64,000 nt of DNA from Axinella damicornis (GCA_963931865.1 OZ007517.1:2918164-2982163); one strand, 5' to 3'; shown: positions 22,449 through 32,800, counted from the stretch's first letter. Made by a program: numbers and translations. Notes: generated by a model from the sequence alone, not told the origin.

Positions 22449-25413
22449 CATGTGTGTGTGTGTGTGTGATGAAATCTGAGTCCATACTCACCACGTTGAA
22501 GGTAAACAGTATCATTTGCAGCACAATAAAATAGAACTCCAAACTGCACATTTGTTGTGTCATGGGGCATCTGAAATTGTATCCAATCAGATGCACACGT
22601 AGGTTATCATGATAAAAGATGGATCACAGTGACTACTTTGCCCTAGTTCAAAAGCCTGCTGTGTGATGGTTTTTTTTCCTTTTTATATGTAACTGTTTGT
22701 TGCTTTTCACATCTTAACAATATCACATGGTTAGTTAGCTATATAATTCCTATCATTCTTGAATTCAAGAATGATAGGAATTATAAAAATTTCACATCAT
22801 AGTTCCAGATTGAAGCAACTGAAGACCGGACTAACTTAATAAGCAGCACACAAGGCATGTACTGCAGCTGTTAGGCTGCATGTGTACTTGCACTGCAAAG
22901 TCCATTTAGTTGGGGCGCCTGCAGAAGATATCAGCAGTCGCAGAACACGACACTCAGTGGAGCTTTTACAGTCGAGTGTCTTGAACTGTTATGACCAATT
23001 GTACAGTTTATTTGCATGAATGAAAAAAAACACACTGTATACTCGTGTAATATTCTGCTTGGCTATGCGCAGCTCAGGACAAGTGACTCAATGACGGATG
23101 GCCGAATAAGTGCCTGACAGTCTTATGTACAAAGAACGAGCCTTCTATAACTGAGTACATAGAATCAGGTCGCCAGATCAAAGATAACTCAGGTGCATGT
23201 TACAAGACAATAGCTATAAATTATCATTGTTCAGTTGCACAATGTCATGTTCAGCTTCAGGTCGCTACACTCGGTAATACGGTCTCTACTGAGTACAGAG
23301 TTTACTCCAGTGCTTCCCAAAACTGCACATTTGTTGTAGCCATGCATGGAGCATGTGAAATTGCAGATGTATGTATGGGTTATCAATATAAAAGATGGAC
23401 TTTCTTTAATTTGCCCTGGTGTTTTCCTTTTATACACTGTGTATTGCTTTTCACATCTTGCATGGTTAGTTAGCCATTATAATTCCTAGCATTCTTGAAT
23501 GCAAGTAAATTGTACACTCGGCCATAAACAGTGCAGGAGGGGTATTACTCACAGCTGGAGATATTATTCGGGGGAGTGACAAAAGCAATATTCACTCCAT
23601 TATAAAATGAGTTGCAAACTCAAGAAGTAGCTATAATTATAATAATTCCTGGTTTGTTGCCTATGCATGGACGTTTTCACTGATGGGGATCTTCAATAGC
23701 CAGCTGACCTGAACATCGCTCTGAGTTTTTATAATGGTTGTATAGTGAGAGAGAACTAACTATAGCTACCGTGAGCCAGAACTTTAAACTAGCCTGCAAG
23801 ATGGTGAGGGAGCATGATTGGCTATATTATTAGCCTAAGCAGTGTCAGACATACTTCAAGTTCATGATCCTGTGACATAAAAGAGACTAGCAGAAAAATG
23901 CCTTGTCTCTTTTTCGGAGGGCTTGCTGTCCGACTTACGTATACTAATATTATAGCTGTCAGCCGTATCCACTTATATGATGACATTCCAAGTAAATTGT
24001 CCTTACTCTGAATTACTCTACCCAGTACTGTATGCAACTGAGTAACGCTTTGGAAAATCCACTAGCCTGGCTCTCCTTTCTGGCTTATTGGGATGCTGTA
24101 CAGACAATTCTACGCCCATGTCGACGCTCCTACTCTTCTAAAATAATGACTGGTATCAATCACTCGACCACGGTAATGAAGTTTGCGCAGTTTTTCTAGA
24201 CATGTGCAAAGCATTTGACTCTGTCCCTCATGAGCCCTTGCTAAGCAAACTCCATGGCATGAATCTGAAGCCAACCACCTCAATTTCAACATACCCAAGT
24301 GTTGCTGCATCTGTTTTTCCTGGAAAAGGCATCTCTCTATCCCTCCCCTTGTTTTATCTATCGGTGGTGTTGACCTAAGAAGGGTAGACAACACCAAATA
24401 CCTAGGGCTATCACTGTCTTCTGATCTATCATGGTCTGACCACATTACCAGTCTTTGCAGAAAAACAAAGAGGCTTATTGGGATGCTGTACAGACAATTC
24501 TACGCCCATGCCGACGCTCCTACTCTTCTAAAATAATACGTTGCCTTCATCCGACCTCACCTCGAGTATGCCTGTACAATCTGGTCTCCTTCCACGAAGA
24601 AGGACATTGTTGCCTTAGAGAATGTGCAGAAATTTGCCCTGAAGGTATCCCTTAAACAGTGGACTCTGTCGTATGAGGACCTGCTCGACCGTGCAAACAT
24701 TCCTTCTCTCTCATCCAGGAGGCAAAATCTGAGCTTATGTCAACTTTATAACATCGTACACAGTGGTGTCGGTCTTCCTATTTTCCCCATAACATATAGG
24801 CCTGTTTGTTATAATCACCGCAGTAATAACACTCGCTTGTTGTATCAACTGTTTGCCCACACCTCTAGGTTCCTGAACTCGTTTTTTCCCAGGACCATTT
24901 CGTCATGGAATTCATTGCCTACATCTGTAGTCAGTTGTACCACTGTGACTTCATTCAAGCGTGCTGTTTCCTAAATTTGCTGTGGTGTATTTGCTGTTCT
25001 GTATTTGCTGTTTTCCTGGATGCATAGCCATGCATGTTAGCTTGATGCTACTCATGTATCCCTTGCATTTTCTCGTGCATAAACATTAGTAGGAAAAAAA
25101 AAAGAAAAAGAAAAAAGAAAAGAAAAAAACGCGCCGTTTCCAAGACAAAATCAATACGTGACTCACGTTCGTGTCTTTCTCCGGCAAGGTAGTGGCTTCC
25201 GAACTCTACGAGATCCGAGACGATGTAGTAACCACCATTGCCGGTTTGGGGGGTGCCAGGATGGCCTGGAATCATTTGGTCGCAAACCCGCACATATTCA
25301 GTGACTCCACCGACGGGTGACAGAAGAGTGGTCGAAATCGGAGGACCCTCCGGTCGTCCGTAGCCCCTAGGGAGCAAAACGAACGCAATCGCAATGCAAC
25401 AGAGGAACAGCAT
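3255..25413 (-). CDS. FRRS1-like: FRRS1-like ferric-chelate reductase: Reeler, Pro-rich stalk, 3x DOMON, cytochrome b561 (30 exons)
   Basis: Exons, 5' to 3' on the - strand: 25413-25167, 22390-22245, 21089-20992, 20166-20106, 20005-19721, 19648-19592, 19516-19472, 19407-19366, 19297-19268, 19115-18933, 18358-18245, 17570-17518, 16426-16335, 14368-14232, 13709-13527, 12014-11904, 11369-11317, 10477-10386, 10130-10000, 9804-9622, 8584-8474, 7005-6953, 6553-6462, 5970-5738, 5510-5400, 4858-4799, 4274-4234, 4113-4052, 3847-3683, 3430-3255. All phases agree; the total is 3447 nt, 1148 aa. CYBDOM proteins of the FRRS1/SDR2 type move electrons across membranes and reduce ferric iron; a heme-binding DOMON domain faces outside and cytochrome b561 spans the membrane. 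Approximate residues: signal peptide 1-19, Reeler 20-184, Pro-rich stalk 185-337, DOMONs 338-484, 531-676 and 721-866, b561 867-1148. The usual FRRS1 layout has one DOMON; this has three. Confidence 0.85.
3849..3942. repeat. (TG)47 microsatellite at a splice acceptor
   Basis: This uninterrupted 94-bp TG run starts one base outside exon 3847-3683. On the - strand it reads (CA)n followed by CAG, so the repeat itself supplies the sequence upstream of the 3' splice site. Confidence 0.95.
5519..5648. repeat. (GGGA)n microsatellite at a splice acceptor
   Basis: About 130 bp of GGGA repeats, TCCC on the coding strand, lie just upstream of the acceptor of exon 5510-5400. The pyrimidine-rich strand forms an extended polypyrimidine tract. 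The long ORFs of Pro-Ser or Gly-Arg repeats across it are repeat artefacts. Confidence 0.95.
6357..6401. mobile_element. minimal TAGCCTCG hairpin
   Basis: gttctcaggccccatatttt and its near complement aatatggggcctgggaacgaggcta form a short stem. It is intronic in the FRRS1-like gene. Confidence 0.55.
7360..7898. mobile_element. non-autonomous hAT-like element, TSD GACAC
   Basis: The termini are inverted: caggggcggcggca at the left and its complement tgccgccgcccctg at the right. Perfect 5-bp direct repeats GACAC flank it (7355-7359 and 7899-7903). The interior carries C/G homopolymer runs and a module shared with other copies (gaaggtgccacgagagcccat). It has no transposase ORF. CAG...CTG ends suggest the hAT superfamily; a 5-bp duplication would fit the hAT5 type, which is inference. 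It lies in the intron between exons 8584-8474 and 7005-6953. Confidence 0.8.
8883..9379. mobile_element. hAT-like element, degenerate ends
   Basis: The left end is caagggcggcgg; the right end, ccaccgccactg, reads cagtggcggtgg in complement. It includes two long poly-C tracts (about 8920-8961 and 9111-9137) and the shared gaaggtgccac...actgatcagcactacacacc module. TACCAAA occurs on both sides, one base off the right terminus, so the exact ends are uncertain. Confidence 0.55.
9806..9900. repeat. (GGGA)n microsatellite at the DOMON-3 first-exon acceptor
   Basis: GGGA repeats begin immediately upstream (in gene sense) of exon 9804-9622. The same position in the DOMON-1 cassette has a long tract (19117-19210) and in DOMON-2 a short degenerate one (13710-13740), so the seed repeat predates the cassette duplications. 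Confidence 0.9.
11014..11280. mobile_element. two adjacent palindromic TAGCCTCG elements
   Basis: A copy at about 11014-11154 starts ttagcctcgtttcctggcc and ends cttgggaacgaggctaa. A second partial copy (about 11166-11280) shares the interior gttctttggtttgcgttgac and also ends with gggaacgaggc. The interiors are themselves inverted repeats around a ggatccgtgtatta-type centre. Neither copy has coding capacity. Confidence 0.65.
12716..13382. mobile_element. hAT-like element, TSD CATTT
   Basis: The left end is cattggcgaatcta; the right end reads cactggcggatcc in complement. Perfect 5-bp direct repeats CATTT flank it (12711-12715 and 13383-13387). The interior includes the gcgcgaagcgcggaaaattttt module seen at about 36660. 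It sits in the intron between exons 13709-13527 and 12014-11904. Confidence 0.75.
15129..15845. mobile_element. MITE with TA target duplication
   Basis: The ends are perfect inverted repeats (ccgtagtctctcgaaaatac at the left, its complement at the right), flanked by TA dinucleotides at 15127-15128 and 15846-15847. The subterminal regions repeat gggcgtattttcgag and gcccaccc motifs several times. A TA duplication is typical of Tc1/mariner-type elements. No transposase is encoded. It is in an intron of the FRRS1-like gene. Confidence 0.75.
15907..16224. mobile_element. short hAT-like MITE, TSD GAATA
   Basis: This 318-bp element has a perfect terminal inverted repeat, cagtggcataggaa (its complement ends at 16224). 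It is flanked by the direct repeat GAATA (15902-15906 and 16225-16229). The interior starts with the actgggggc...cacccccc pattern of the larger copies. It lies 60 bp from the TA-flanked element. Confidence 0.85.
19117..19210. repeat. (GGGA)n microsatellite at the DOMON-1 first-exon acceptor
   Basis: This uninterrupted GGGA tract adjoins exon 19115-18933 and gives TCCC repeats as the polypyrimidine tract on the coding strand. Confidence 0.95.
19268..20005 (-). other. Pro-rich stalk exons of the FRRS1-like gene
   Basis: Five phase-0 exons (20005-19721, 19648-19592, 19516-19472, 19407-19366, 19297-19268) encode a Pro/Ser/Val-rich spacer between Reeler and the first DOMON. Four start with PPLP, PPQP or PPSV; the fourth starts LPST. 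The largest encodes about 13 copies of a 7-residue unit of type PPVPSDI/PPVPSGV. The small exons look like degenerate copies of the same unit (PPVPSAVPS). The 19721-20005 exon is open in several frames because its 21-bp repeat lacks stops; I chose the Pro-rich frame because all flanking exon phases require it. Confidence 0.7.
19745..19995. repeat. coding minisatellite, 21-bp unit with a 63-bp higher-order repeat
   Basis: Units of the form gatgggacaggtggNaYNYct recur every 21 bp. Three variants ending gatgtct, aacgtct and acacct repeat as a 63-bp block. It lies inside exon 20005-19721 and encodes the PPVPSD/G heptads of the stalk. A 21-bp unit keeps the frame whatever the copy number, so stalk length can vary. 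Confidence 0.9.
22396..22469. repeat. interrupted (TG)n microsatellite near the exon 2 acceptor
   Basis: TG repeats with tatg interruptions lie just upstream (gene sense) of exon 22390-22245, which is preceded by cacaccccacag. The His/Thr-rich ORFs here are repeat artefacts. Confidence 0.9.
22742..22785. repeat. 44-bp perfect palindrome
   Basis: The sequence reads tataattcctatcattcttg, then aatt, then the exact complement. A related half-copy is at about 23478-23510. The surrounding 22560-22745 is a diverged duplicate of about 23320-23475 (shared tgcacatttgttgt, ataaaagatgga, tttgccct). Both lie in intron 1 of the FRRS1-like gene. Confidence 0.8.
24080..25130 (+). mobile_element. degenerate, rearranged non-LTR retrotransposon (LINE) 3' fragment
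   Basis: In the + frame, 24165-24290 resembles a reverse transcriptase motif A region (VFLDMCKAFDSVPHEPLLSK). About 24360-24974 gives the downstream RT and C-terminal part (YLGLSLSSDLSWSDHI, IRPHLEYA, QKFALKV, SYEDLL) with an in-frame stop near 24535, so the copy is dead. A 60-odd-base segment at 24085-24147 is repeated at 24473-24535, and RT sequence is missing between the motifs, so the copy is internally rearranged. An A-rich tail at 25089-25129 marks the 3' end. It ends about 40 bp from exon 1 of the FRRS1-like gene, antisense to it. It looks jockey/CR1-like; the clade is not resolved. Confidence 0.8.
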
Positions 25414-25447
25414 TTCAGTAGATGGTAGCTACGCCCCTTTGATGGCG

Positions 25448-25465
25448 TTACGTAACGTAACGTAA
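25448..25465. promoter_or_regulatory. overlapping TTACGTAA sites upstream of the FRRS1-like start codon
   Basis: Three overlapping palindromic TTACGTAA boxes (ttacgtaacgtaacgtaa) lie 35-52 bp upstream of the ATG at 25413. TTACGTAA is the consensus for PAR-bZIP/C/EBP-class factors. Position and palindromy suggest a promoter element; function is inferred. Confidence 0.45.
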
Positions 25466-25689
25466 TCAGGTCATCATAAGTGGGCGTATCTCGGGCGTTT
25501 TGATTGGGTGGTGGATTGGCGCAGCAGCATAACATCTTCTTGACTGCGCAGGTTCGATCCCCCAAAGTGCGTTTGTTTTTTTCTGGTGGTGGTGGGGTCA
25601 TTTGTACCATTGATTATGACTGCAGAGGCCGGATGGAAATTTAGCTATTGTTACTAAACATGTACCATCTTGGTCTTGATGCGGGCTAC

Positions 25690-25945
25690 TCATAAGCTGC
25701 CTGGGGTGGAGACTCTGTTGAGTCTATAACCCTTTCTTATTTGGTGTCAGAGCCATGGAATGGAAAGATAATGGAATAACGATTGACGATTTCAGGTGAA
25801 ATGCCTTCAAGAACACACCTACTCATGTTTTAGGGTAGAGCTGAGTCAACTCCAAGGAGAGAAAGAATATCTCCTATGGCAATCAAACCAGCAACCTTTC
25901 GATTAGCAGTCAAGGCTTTAACCACTCAGCCACCAGCCATCCCTA
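25690..25945 (-). mobile_element. tRNA-derived SINE
   Basis: Read on the - strand from about 25945, the head has an RNA polymerase III A-box-like tggctgagtggttaaagcc and a B-box-like ggtttgattgcc spaced as in a tRNA-Leu/Ser-type gene. A non-tRNA body of about 150 bp follows. No intact cloverleaf, so a SINE rather than a tRNA gene. The 3' limit is a guess. Confidence 0.5.
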
Positions 25946-26549
25946 AGTTGGAGTTACCTGCTACTGCTTTCCACTTCCATGCTGTCTTTCTCAGCGTACA
26001 TAGTGCAGCTGTTACAGTTACTTGTGCTTCCATCTGCAGCCACCAGCATGCATATGTAGCCACTTTCAGGTACATGTAACCTAATCACCTGTGGTAATTA
26101 GGACTACCTAATTGTATATTCTTTCTGTTTGTGCAGTGCATAACAGTGTGACATGATTATGTAACATGGCATTGTGACTGCCTCCATCTGTTAGCTGCAT
26201 GTTCCCATAATGACAGTGAGCTAAATCCTTTTCTGAATGTGCATCTCAAATGCAAGACTGTACAGTTACGAGTGAATGCATGTGCATTATAGCTGTCTCG
26301 AGTCAGAGCGGTACGTACAAAATGCTAACCATAAACATAATTATATGTCACCTCAACAATTACGCTGAATCGCATTATATAGAAGGCAACAAAATATTAC
26401 ATGATGCAACGTTAACTGCTGCTATGAACACACAAGAAAATGAATAAAGGTTGGTATGCTTATTGATTTGGACAAAAACTGATTTTGTTTACAATGATAA
26501 CAGGAAGCACACGTTTTGGGACACCCATATAATATAATTCTTTGTCTTA

Positions 26550-26824
26550 TCATAATGGTGTCTTGGTCTCTTCTGGTACAGTAGTTGAGGCTGGTACAGG
26601 TGGTGGCATGGACACCAACAGTTGCACATGTCCCTCGCCACTGCTCAAAGAATGGAAGTGCACTGGCTCAGCACTGGTGTAACGTCTATGGTAGAGCTTG
26701 TGCAGTGTGCAGGACGGGATGCAGCAGCAGAGAAGCAACACTGTCAGCCAGCCGAAGACAAGAAGAGAGGTAGAGCCAAGAATAGACCCAACTGCGATCC
26801 CTATCTCCATGGCAGCATCAACAC
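26550..26824 (-). other. membrane segment and cytosolic tail exon (NIDO-LDLa gene)
   Basis: Reads [16 protein letters not shown], then hydrophobic [19 protein letters not shown], then a tail with His/Tyr-rich [14 protein letters not shown] and a Pro-rich end finishing ETKTPL. The CCC cluster at the membrane edge suggests palmitoylation (inference). It is paralogous to exon 36315-36011. Confidence 0.8.
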
Positions 26825-29800
26825 CTACAACATCTACAACAACAATAGTAGTGATAGCAGTTAGAAATTCCTACTCTATATTTATCTAATCATCCAGGGG
26901 AAAAATGGGCTCCTCGTATACAAGACCAGCAGAACAGAAGCTGGTAAAAGCAGAGAGGAAGGATATAGCCTCCTTCCTCCTTCCCTGGCCCATGCCCAGC
27001 TTTTCATTGCTTGCAGCATGGGAATGCGGTGAGGGCCTGGAGAGTTTTAGCAGATGAGTGACGTCGCACAGAGTTTACCAGGACTATGAGACAGTCAGGA
27101 CACACACCAGCTTCACTTCGGACATGCTACACATTGCGTGCATTCACTGCTGTAATACCAAACCCATCTGTGATCCATACCGGTAGAGGTCTACACAAAC
27201 TAGCTGTGAAACTATCAACCTCAACTATAGTCTCACATGGCAATTGAGACCTGGCTATGACTGGGTATGTTCCATGAATGTGGAGAGAAAGTTACATGGA
27301 AATTAAATTGCATGCCATGCATTTTATAATGGGCATGCTACACTCTTTCTGACATTCCAATCATGCTTGCCCACATTCAATTGAACTGTATTTCTACCTC
27401 ATTACCAAGCCCTCTCCTATTACAAAGCTGGGCCGGGGCCAGGGAACAAGGCTAGGATATACAGCTGTGACAATACTAGATATATATGACATTCTGCCAC
27501 AACAGTATTATATGACCCTCTAGAGAAACATCAACGTTGTTTTAGCACTTCAGTGTAGAAATCAAAGTGGTGATATCGCTCAGCTGTAAACTAATGACAA
27601 TTGACATTATACAGGTAACTTACCACAGTTGTTCTCATCACTGTTGTCTCCACAGTCATTGTTGCCATTGCAGCGTGAGCGGAATGGAACACAATGGCCA
27701 TTGCTGCAGTAGAAGCCGTTAATGAGGCAGTCTGCAAGAAACAGATACGTGCAGTAACTATCTTCAGCCTCATACATATCTGGGAACAAGGCTAGGATAT
27801 ACGCCTGCAACAATAATAGATCTGCCACAGTATTATATATTCATATGCACAGAGAATGCCTTGTGCACACAAGCATAACTAGTAGGTGTGGCCTCATGTA
27901 GTAGGCCGGCCATGTGTAGTCAGAAGCTGTTGAGATGGCAGAGTTCGCTGAAGTAGTACTCCTAGCACTGAGACTCATGGCATGGTTAGCTCACTGTCTC
28001 TGGCTACAAAGAGTAGTCAGAGTTTGAGCTGCTGACTGCATTGCACTGGCTCCGCCAGCTCGATCATCCAACCCATCCCCTGTGTTCATCCCTGAAATGC
28101 ACTTAGGCCAAGCATGTACCAATGCATGTGCATTACGTAACTTTAACAAGTAATTGCATTCCTAAGTGTGACTAACTATGGCCACATATATACATACAAA
28201 TACAGATCACAGCCTTACGGACAGATTATTGCCGAGCACCTTATATGACCCAGTGAGGATCTACAAGAATATCAACATGCATAACACCAGGGAGGAGAAG
28301 AGGAGGAAGTTCATTACTTCAAACTCACCACAGTTCACTTCTTCATCACTGTTGTCTCCGCAGTCGTCAATGAAATTGCAGCGCAGGCGGCCAAGAATGC
28401 ATCGGCTGTTGTTGCAGTTGAAGGCATTATTGGTGCACGTTGCTATAGTAACCATGTGAAACAGCAATGAATTCTCAAATTTGGATCTTGAGTTATCACA
28501 CAATGATTTTTGAGTGTGTGTATAACTGTGTACAATAGACCTTTATCCATTATGATGTAATGGGGGTAAAAGTGCTGGAAGCATACAAAATTACAAGGAA
28601 ACAAGCATGTTTTTGTGTTTTCATGTATGAAAATACATCATCAAAACGTGTTTTCATGAATTAGAAAGCCTACTTTTACCCCCCAATGGATAAAGTATCT
28701 AAACGTGTCAGAAACTTACAGCATTCAATCTCATCGCTACCATCACCACATTCAACATCACCATCACATCTCTCACTGACTGGCAGAGTGAGGTTGTTGG
28801 CACACCTAAACACTTCCAATTCACATGGACTGGAATCTGGAATGAGAACACACAGAGCTAAATGCTGCGCACCTAGCCTCGTTTCCAGGCCGTCTCCCAC
28901 TCCATTTTAGCCGCATACGTGAACTTTGAACTGCCTTACCAAAAAGCGTGGTTCAAAGGTCACATATGGTGGTTCAAAGGTCACATATGTAGCTAAAAGC
29001 GGAGCGGGAGACGGCTTGGGAACGAGGATACTGTGCACCCCTAATATACCTTGGCTTAATGCTGCAATCAAATGGAATGTAATGACTTGTTAGCCTCGTC
29101 TCCAGGTTCTCGTGCAGCAATAGAAAATACTTTTTGCTGTTGCTGGGAATTAACAAGGCTAATGGCTAGTTGTGATCTGCAAAAGCTCTTTACGTACATG
29201 AACTTGTCAGACAATAAGCTATTGTGTATAGCGTGGTACCTTGGTTAAGTCGATAGACCACATTGTTCACTTGACTTGCTGGAGAGTTGACACAGTCTAT
29301 TGAAGCAGCACTTTGACCACTGAGAACATGGTTCTGGTAGAAACTACCGTTCGCTTTGAACCCAATTACGGCCCTTCCATCCCACTGAATACTACCACAC
29401 TCATAAAGGAACACTGCATACGAGGTGGCACCATCGGTGATCACAATCCCTTCGAAGGTGTTTGTCTGTGTAGCGAGGAAGGAACTGAGAGTTAGGAAAT
29501 TGTACATGTGCATGTAGCTATATAGTGTGAACTTACCAGTGAAGTAGTACTTCCAAACTCAGGAACTCCACTCCATAACGCCACAAGCATCCAGTTCCCA
29601 GAAAACCGGGTACTCTGTCGATTGCTGATGAATGCGCTCACTCGGTTTAAGAGAGCGACTGAAGAAGAGCCCGCACTCGCGTTATGGACTTCGTACGATA
29701 TGTGTCCTCCTTGATGTGCGGCTATGTCTGCCCAAAATGGTGCCACAAGGTAGTCAAGGGAAGGGGTGGATGAGAATGGAACGGGCCTGAAACTTGTGTG

Positions 29801-32800
29801 GGGGATTCCAAAGGAAAAGAAGCCATTTGTGCCAACCTGTCAAGATGAATATTACACCAATTCAACAGTGCATGGGTGGCATAGTGGTTAACAATACTGA
29901 GGAGTAATCAGGGCCAGTATTGTCCCAACAAACAGTTGAAATGACAAAGCGACAACAACAAAAAAAGGCAAGTTATACAGCTAAGCACGCCCACATGCCC
30001 AGTCTGAGTACTGAGCTCCCCCCCCCCCCCTCCAAATTTAATCCTGGATGAAACCATCATTTGAGGTAGCCAAGTTGTGAGTATTGCATTCACTGTCCTT
30101 ACAGTATAGACCATACATAGAACATGGTGATTGTATACAGTTGTAGATGTATTCACCACATGCACATTGAAGTCTCTAGTTTTAACCTCATCCATAGCAG
30201 CAATTATCATTACACTCTCCTTACATGGACACTTGTCTGACAGGAGGTACCAAAATGGAAGCCTTCCGGAATAAATATGCTCTCAGAGGCACTGTCATCC
30301 AGTGGTAGCAGGAACTGCCTAGTCACTCCGGCAGTAGCGCCCAGGGCTAGGGTTGGGAGGTATTGCTCTGCAGGTAGCAGCAACAGAGGCAATGAACGCA
30401 GCTCATCACCACTGTGCCGATTTAATGCACCCCACCACAATGGCTAGCTTCTTGACTGACTACGCGTTTGCTACATGAAACAAGGTAGATGTGTGGTGAT
30501 TGCTGAAATGAGTGCTTGCATTCTAATGTCCATGTCAGGGAACACCAGCCGTTTAATAGTCAGTCAGCGATTCTCTGCACCTATTCTATGTCCCCTCACA
30601 AAAACAAGTGCAGAATATTAGCAACAATAAAGCGTGCTCGCTGTCCACTGGTTTGAGAAAGTGTGATAACGGAAATACTTATACTCAACCAAACGTAGTC
30701 ATCACCTGTTATGGTGCTTGTTGTTGGCATTTGTGTTCCAGTGGATGATCGAGTGGTAGAGGAAGGTCCAGTTGTGCAGGAGGAGTTTTTGCTCTGCATT
30801 AATACAATATGTTCCCCAGATTCAGTGCTGCTATAGTAGAATTTTCTGTCTAACAATGAAGAGCTGTTATAATATTATACCATAAGAGTATGCAATTTAT
30901 ATACTAGTGCAGTGTGACATAAGGCAATCAGCAGTGAATATGTGTAACACAAAACCAATTGGATTCATTCTTGTCATATTTTTTGGCAGAATGTTAATGA
31001 TCACAAGTTAAGCTTATTATCATCTACGGCACAAAATAAGCCAGCTTCACACGTACATGTGTGAACGTGATTGTATCAGCTTTGTTTTCTGTATGCATTA
31101 CATACAGAAAAGCAAAAACCCTGTATTAAGGTATAACGCCTAGTATTAAATTCCCCATATAAATTCTTATGGGAGCTCATGATGGCTTTTGCAGTCATTG
31201 GTTGGTAAAGAGTTAAGTAGTGGTTGTTGCACTGTTTTGGTGTTGTAGTCTACACTGCTATATTGTGGAGTAAACAATTATTGCTCTAGCGGCGTACTCA
31301 ATGCTACTAAGCAACTACGAGTACACTTGTCCCATTTGACTGCAACACACACAGCACAGTACTGCCCTCTCTTTGAAATCACTAGCACACTTCTTATGGT
31401 ACACATGTATCTACGTCTTCTTATGTCATGCGACTTACCAGTGTTGGACCCTTGATTGGTGAAAAGTAAACCAGACGTTGCCGCACTGTAACAAACCTGT
31501 CATACAATGAGGATATACAATCATCCATCTGTGGCTATACAGAGCTCTATGGTAGATGATACTAAGCATTTTAATTGTGAAACGGTTAGTGTTACGTAGC
31601 AGTTGGTTGCTATTCTGGTCAACTCGACCCGTTAACCACTCTACATGATGGTTCTCGCATAAAAGTCATGTGACATAAATGCATGTGACATAAATGCACA
31701 GAACCAATCAAATCATATTGAGTTCATTAATGGTTAGCTGACTGCATATGAATGCCATACTGCATGTGATACGTATAATACATTCATAGGTACTAATTGC
31801 ATTCCGAGTGGATTATTTAAATTCCAAGAAGCTACACCTACAAGGTTGGGATTGTACTCGTGTTGCACAGTGATAACAGTGTGAACAAGGGAACGGATGC
31901 ATGGTGGAATCCTCCTACATTATACCCAGATACTTGCTCAATGTGTTTGATGGTTGACTTTGCCATACAAACATGCACTGTTGGAGATGCTTCATCATAT
32001 GTACATAAGCTCTTGGGCATGCATGATGGAAGTTTCAATGGCTATGCTAAACACACCCAAACAAACGGAACAGCCTGTTGGGTGCAAAGAACTGCTGTCT
32101 TGACTGCATCTTTAGAACATAGTGCAATATTACAGAGTGCTTTATCATAAAAGGCCTAAAAGTGTCCAGCACTTTATGAACTGCTGATGCATATTTTACA
32201 CGATCACATCAAAACTATGATAATACTCTATGGTGCACCTAGCAAGATCTGAACCCTACCAGAAAGTAAGGTTCTCCGGCAGTTGCTGAAATCCCTCAGT
32301 AGAGCTTGGGATGGGAGGAGCTCGCCAGTAGAGATCGAGAGACTGGAGGTCTGTTTGTGTATTCTGTGTGGCCGCATTCTGTACAATGACAATGGGCAGT
32401 AAACACACTGAAACAGCATTTTACTAGCATTATCATCTACATCAGAGCAACAATTGCTCTATAATTTTTTAATCAAAGGATGCCTCAAATCCCAAATTCC
32501 CTCCAAAAGTCTTTCATAACAGGAAGGTGAAGTCTCACAGGCCAGTCGACAGTCGTGTGAGGGAAAACTACAGCTTTCAATGCCTTTGCAAGAATGCAGG
32601 ATCAATGTTCGAATCCGATTGTTCAAGTGGTTACGAGACAATGATCCTCTCAATGTGTGCCTGGAATTGCTCTAACTTCTGAGGACAACTTCTGTCACAA
32701 CGGTTCAGCTACCAAGTACTGGGCCCAAAGTACAGAAACAGCACACCCACAGTCTCATTCCCAGGCCTTCTACACCTCCAGTTGTGATTGCTTATACAGC

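Larger units (their letters stand above)
20106..25413 (-). other. signal peptide and Reeler domain exons of the FRRS1-like gene
   Basis: Four exons. Exon 1 (25413-25167) starts MLFLCCIAIAFVLLPRGYG, a typical signal peptide, then enters the Reeler domain at VCDQMIPGHPGTPQTG. Exon 2 (22390-22245) carries the Reeler core LEGTVNTFMGFLIEARDGDG and a conserved Cys (LACNG). Exon 3 (21089-20992) gives ATVTHNN...LTFTWQAPSG. Exon 4 (20166-20106) gives YTVVQGYNTYYVALNAKENP. Each is bounded by AG and GT with matching phase. The acceptor of exon 2 sits beside a (TG)n microsatellite. The first intron is 2.8 kb and holds a LINE fragment close to exon 1. Confidence 0.85.
25414..26549. other. intergenic between FRRS1-like 5' end and Reeler-NIDO-LDLa 3' end
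   Basis: About 1.1 kb. It holds the TTACGTAA cluster, a tRNA-derived SINE and otherwise unassigned sequence. The two genes run in the same direction. I saw no further exon. Confidence 0.5.

Noticed and set aside
24110..24445. Antisense 111-aa ORF
   Set aside because: It is the reverse strand of a dead LINE copy.
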